DNA of 13,698 bases from DATLBA01 sp035527275 (GTDB taxonomy: Bacteria; Planctomycetota; Phycisphaerae; FEN-1346): assembly GCA_035527275.1 (NCBI GenBank), contig DATLBA010000112.1, positions 1-13,698 of the forward strand. Reading direction: 5' to 3'. This document shows positions 12,517 through 13,698 of this stretch, piece after piece. A program made the translations under genes and the position numbers. Each line of letters starts with the position of its first letter. Within the stretch, counting starts at the first letter, position 1. The notes under the pieces were generated by a model that was given only the letters and a program-made list of their open reading frames with translations, made no database searches and was not told the DNA's origin.

Positions 12517-13698
12517 ATGCACTGGACGGGCCGTTTTCCGATGCGTTGTCACCTTCTGCTTCTTGTTTTCGCGGCGGGCCTGCTTCTTGCGGCGCCGGCG
12601 GAAGTTGCGGGAGAGGCCGCTGAGGCGGGCGCCGAGTCCGCGGCGGAAACCGCTTCGCCTGCCGCACCCGACGTCGACCTCTCAAACTATTTCCCCGAGT
12701 GGGCCGGGCGCGAGGTGTTCGGCGTTGCCGTCTGGCAGTTCCTCACGGCTTTCGTTTGCGTGCTCGCGGGATTAGCCCTGAAAACGGTGTCGGACTATAT
12801 CTTCGGGAAACGCTTGATTCCGTTCCTGGAGAAGACGCGGTTCCGGCTTGATCATCTGATTGCGCGGGCGGCGAGCAAACCGTTGGGATACCTGTTGCTG
12901 CTGGCTTTGCTCGGGGCGGCGTGCGCGGTCCTGTCGCTTCCGGAAGAGCCTACCGACGTGCGCGGCTTCGTATACGGCGTGCTCAAGGTTCTGCTGGTCG
13001 CCGACGTCCTCTGGTTTCTGTTTCGGGTGGTGGACGTCGGCGTGGAGTGCCTGGGCCGCCTGGCGGCGCGGACGGAATCGAAACTCGACGACCAACTCGT
13101 GCCCCTTATCCGGAAGGCCCTGAAAGTAACCATCGGCCTGGTGTGCGTGCTATGGGTCGTGCAACTCCTGGGGTACAGCGTGTCGAGCCTGCTGGCGGGG
13201 CTGGGGATCGGCGGGCTGGCGGTCGCGCTGGCGCTTCAGGATACCCTGTCGAACTTCTTCGGGTCCATTTACATATTCGCCGACCGCCCGTTCATCGTGG
13301 GGGACATGGTCGGGATCGGTGACATCGAAGGGACGGTAGAGCAGATTGGTTTTCGTTCGACGCGGATTCGCACGTGGCCGGCCACGCTGGTTTCGATTCC
13401 CAACAAGACCGTGGCCGAGTCTGTCGTCGATAACTGGTCGAAGATGCCCAAGCGGCGCGTGTTCCAGACGGTCGGCGTGACATACGAGACCACCGCCGAG
13501 CAGATGGAAAAGGCCGTGGCGGCGATTCGCAGAATCCTCGAAAGCGACGAGGGTGTGGACCAGGAGTTCATCGTCGTGCGTTTCAGCGACTTCGGCGCGT
13601 CGAGTCTGGACATCATCGTCTATTACTTTACGAAGGCCATCGCCTACGCCGACCACTTGGCGATGAAGGAACGGGTGAATCTGGCCATCATGCGGGCG
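12517..13698 (+). CDS. MscS-family mechanosensitive ion channel (partial, runs off right edge)
   Basis: I read 394 codons open to the window edge. A signal-peptide-like stretch at about 9-31 is followed by an Ala/Glu-rich periplasmic linker. Hydrophobic helices lie at about 66-88, 122-142, 150-172, 201-221 and 222-247. The last is the pore-lining helix, with AGLGIGGLAVALALQD from 227, then NFFGSIYIFADRPFIVGD. The beta domain follows with IEGTVEQIGFRSTRIRT and VSIPNKTVAESVVDNWS, all hallmark MscS segments. It would sit in the inner membrane and release solutes on osmotic downshock. The ATG at 12517 has GGGAG eight bases upstream; ATG 12541 is an in-frame alternative that would leave a tighter signal peptide. 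It is larger than minimal MscS because of extra N-terminal helices. Confidence 0.92.
   Translation, partial: MHWTGRFPMRCHLLLLVFAAGLLLAAPAEVAGEAAEAGAESAAETASPAAPDVDLSNYFPEWAGREVFGVAVWQFLTAFVCVLAGLALKTVSDYIFGKRLIPFLEKTRFRLDHLIARAASKPLGYLLLLALLGAACAVLSLPEEPTDVRGFVYGVLKVLLVADVLWFLFRVVDVGVECLGRLAARTESKLDDQLVPLIRKALKVTIGLVCVLWVVQLLGYSVSSLLAGLGIGGLAVALALQDTLSNFFGSIYIFADRPFIVGDMVGIGDIEGTVEQIGFRSTRIRTWPATLVSIPNKTVAESVVDNWSKMPKRRVFQTVGVTYETTAEQMEKAVAAIRRILESDEGVDQEFIVVRFSDFGASSLDIIVYYFTKAIAYADHLAMKERVNLAIMRA

Noticed and set aside
12157..12552. N-terminal extension of the PfkB kinase
   Set aside because: It is Arg/Pro/Ala-rich, overlaps a good promoter, and would remove the well-placed ribosome site at the family-typical start 12156.

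Overview
The window is GC-rich bacterial DNA, apparently from an uncultivated anaerobe or facultative anaerobe. A planctomycete-like host is my best guess. It rests only on the kinds of short intergenic repeats present (ACGCAGAGG tandems, GATTGCGGATT tandems, the TTCGACT..GCTCAGG element, AATT/GGGC-rich decayed repeats) and on GC content, so it is tentative. Both ends cut through genes.

Left part (1-3790), all on the minus strand, holds two transcription units. The upstream one is a partner-switching pair: an RsbW/SpoIIAB-type ATP-binding anti-sigma kinase followed by a STAS anti-sigma antagonist, behind a good sigma70-like promoter. After a GC hairpin comes a second promoter and a NuoE/HydC-type [2Fe-2S] subunit. 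It is translationally coupled (GTGA overlap) to a large NuoF protein whose C-terminus continues in frame into a GltD/NfnB-type Fe-S/FAD domain and runs off the left edge. The catalytic partner of this soluble NAD(P)-linked complex would lie outside the window.

Middle part (3791-8254) is an accessory island with visibly lower GC genes and many small repeats. A gene-free, repeat-laden stretch (3791-4641) leads to a 197-residue single-pass membrane protein of unknown family. Then comes a second repeat-laden gap, a regulatory region with two dyads and a hairpin, and a coupled pair: a ParB/Srx-domain protein with an unfamiliar C-terminal region, and a D12-class DNA adenine methyltransferase. Related repeats lie on both sides of the membrane-protein gene. 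The ParB-like/Dam pair, possibly with the membrane protein, is the best candidate for a poorly described defence or epigenetic cassette.

Right part (8255-13698) returns to GC-rich housekeeping genes: a BaiN/HI0933-family flavoprotein (minus), an RhlE-type DEAD-box RNA helicase (plus), a structured 121-bp MITE-like element between convergent genes, a PfkB-family sugar kinase (minus) with its own promoter, and a divergent MscS-family mechanosensitive channel cut by the right edge.
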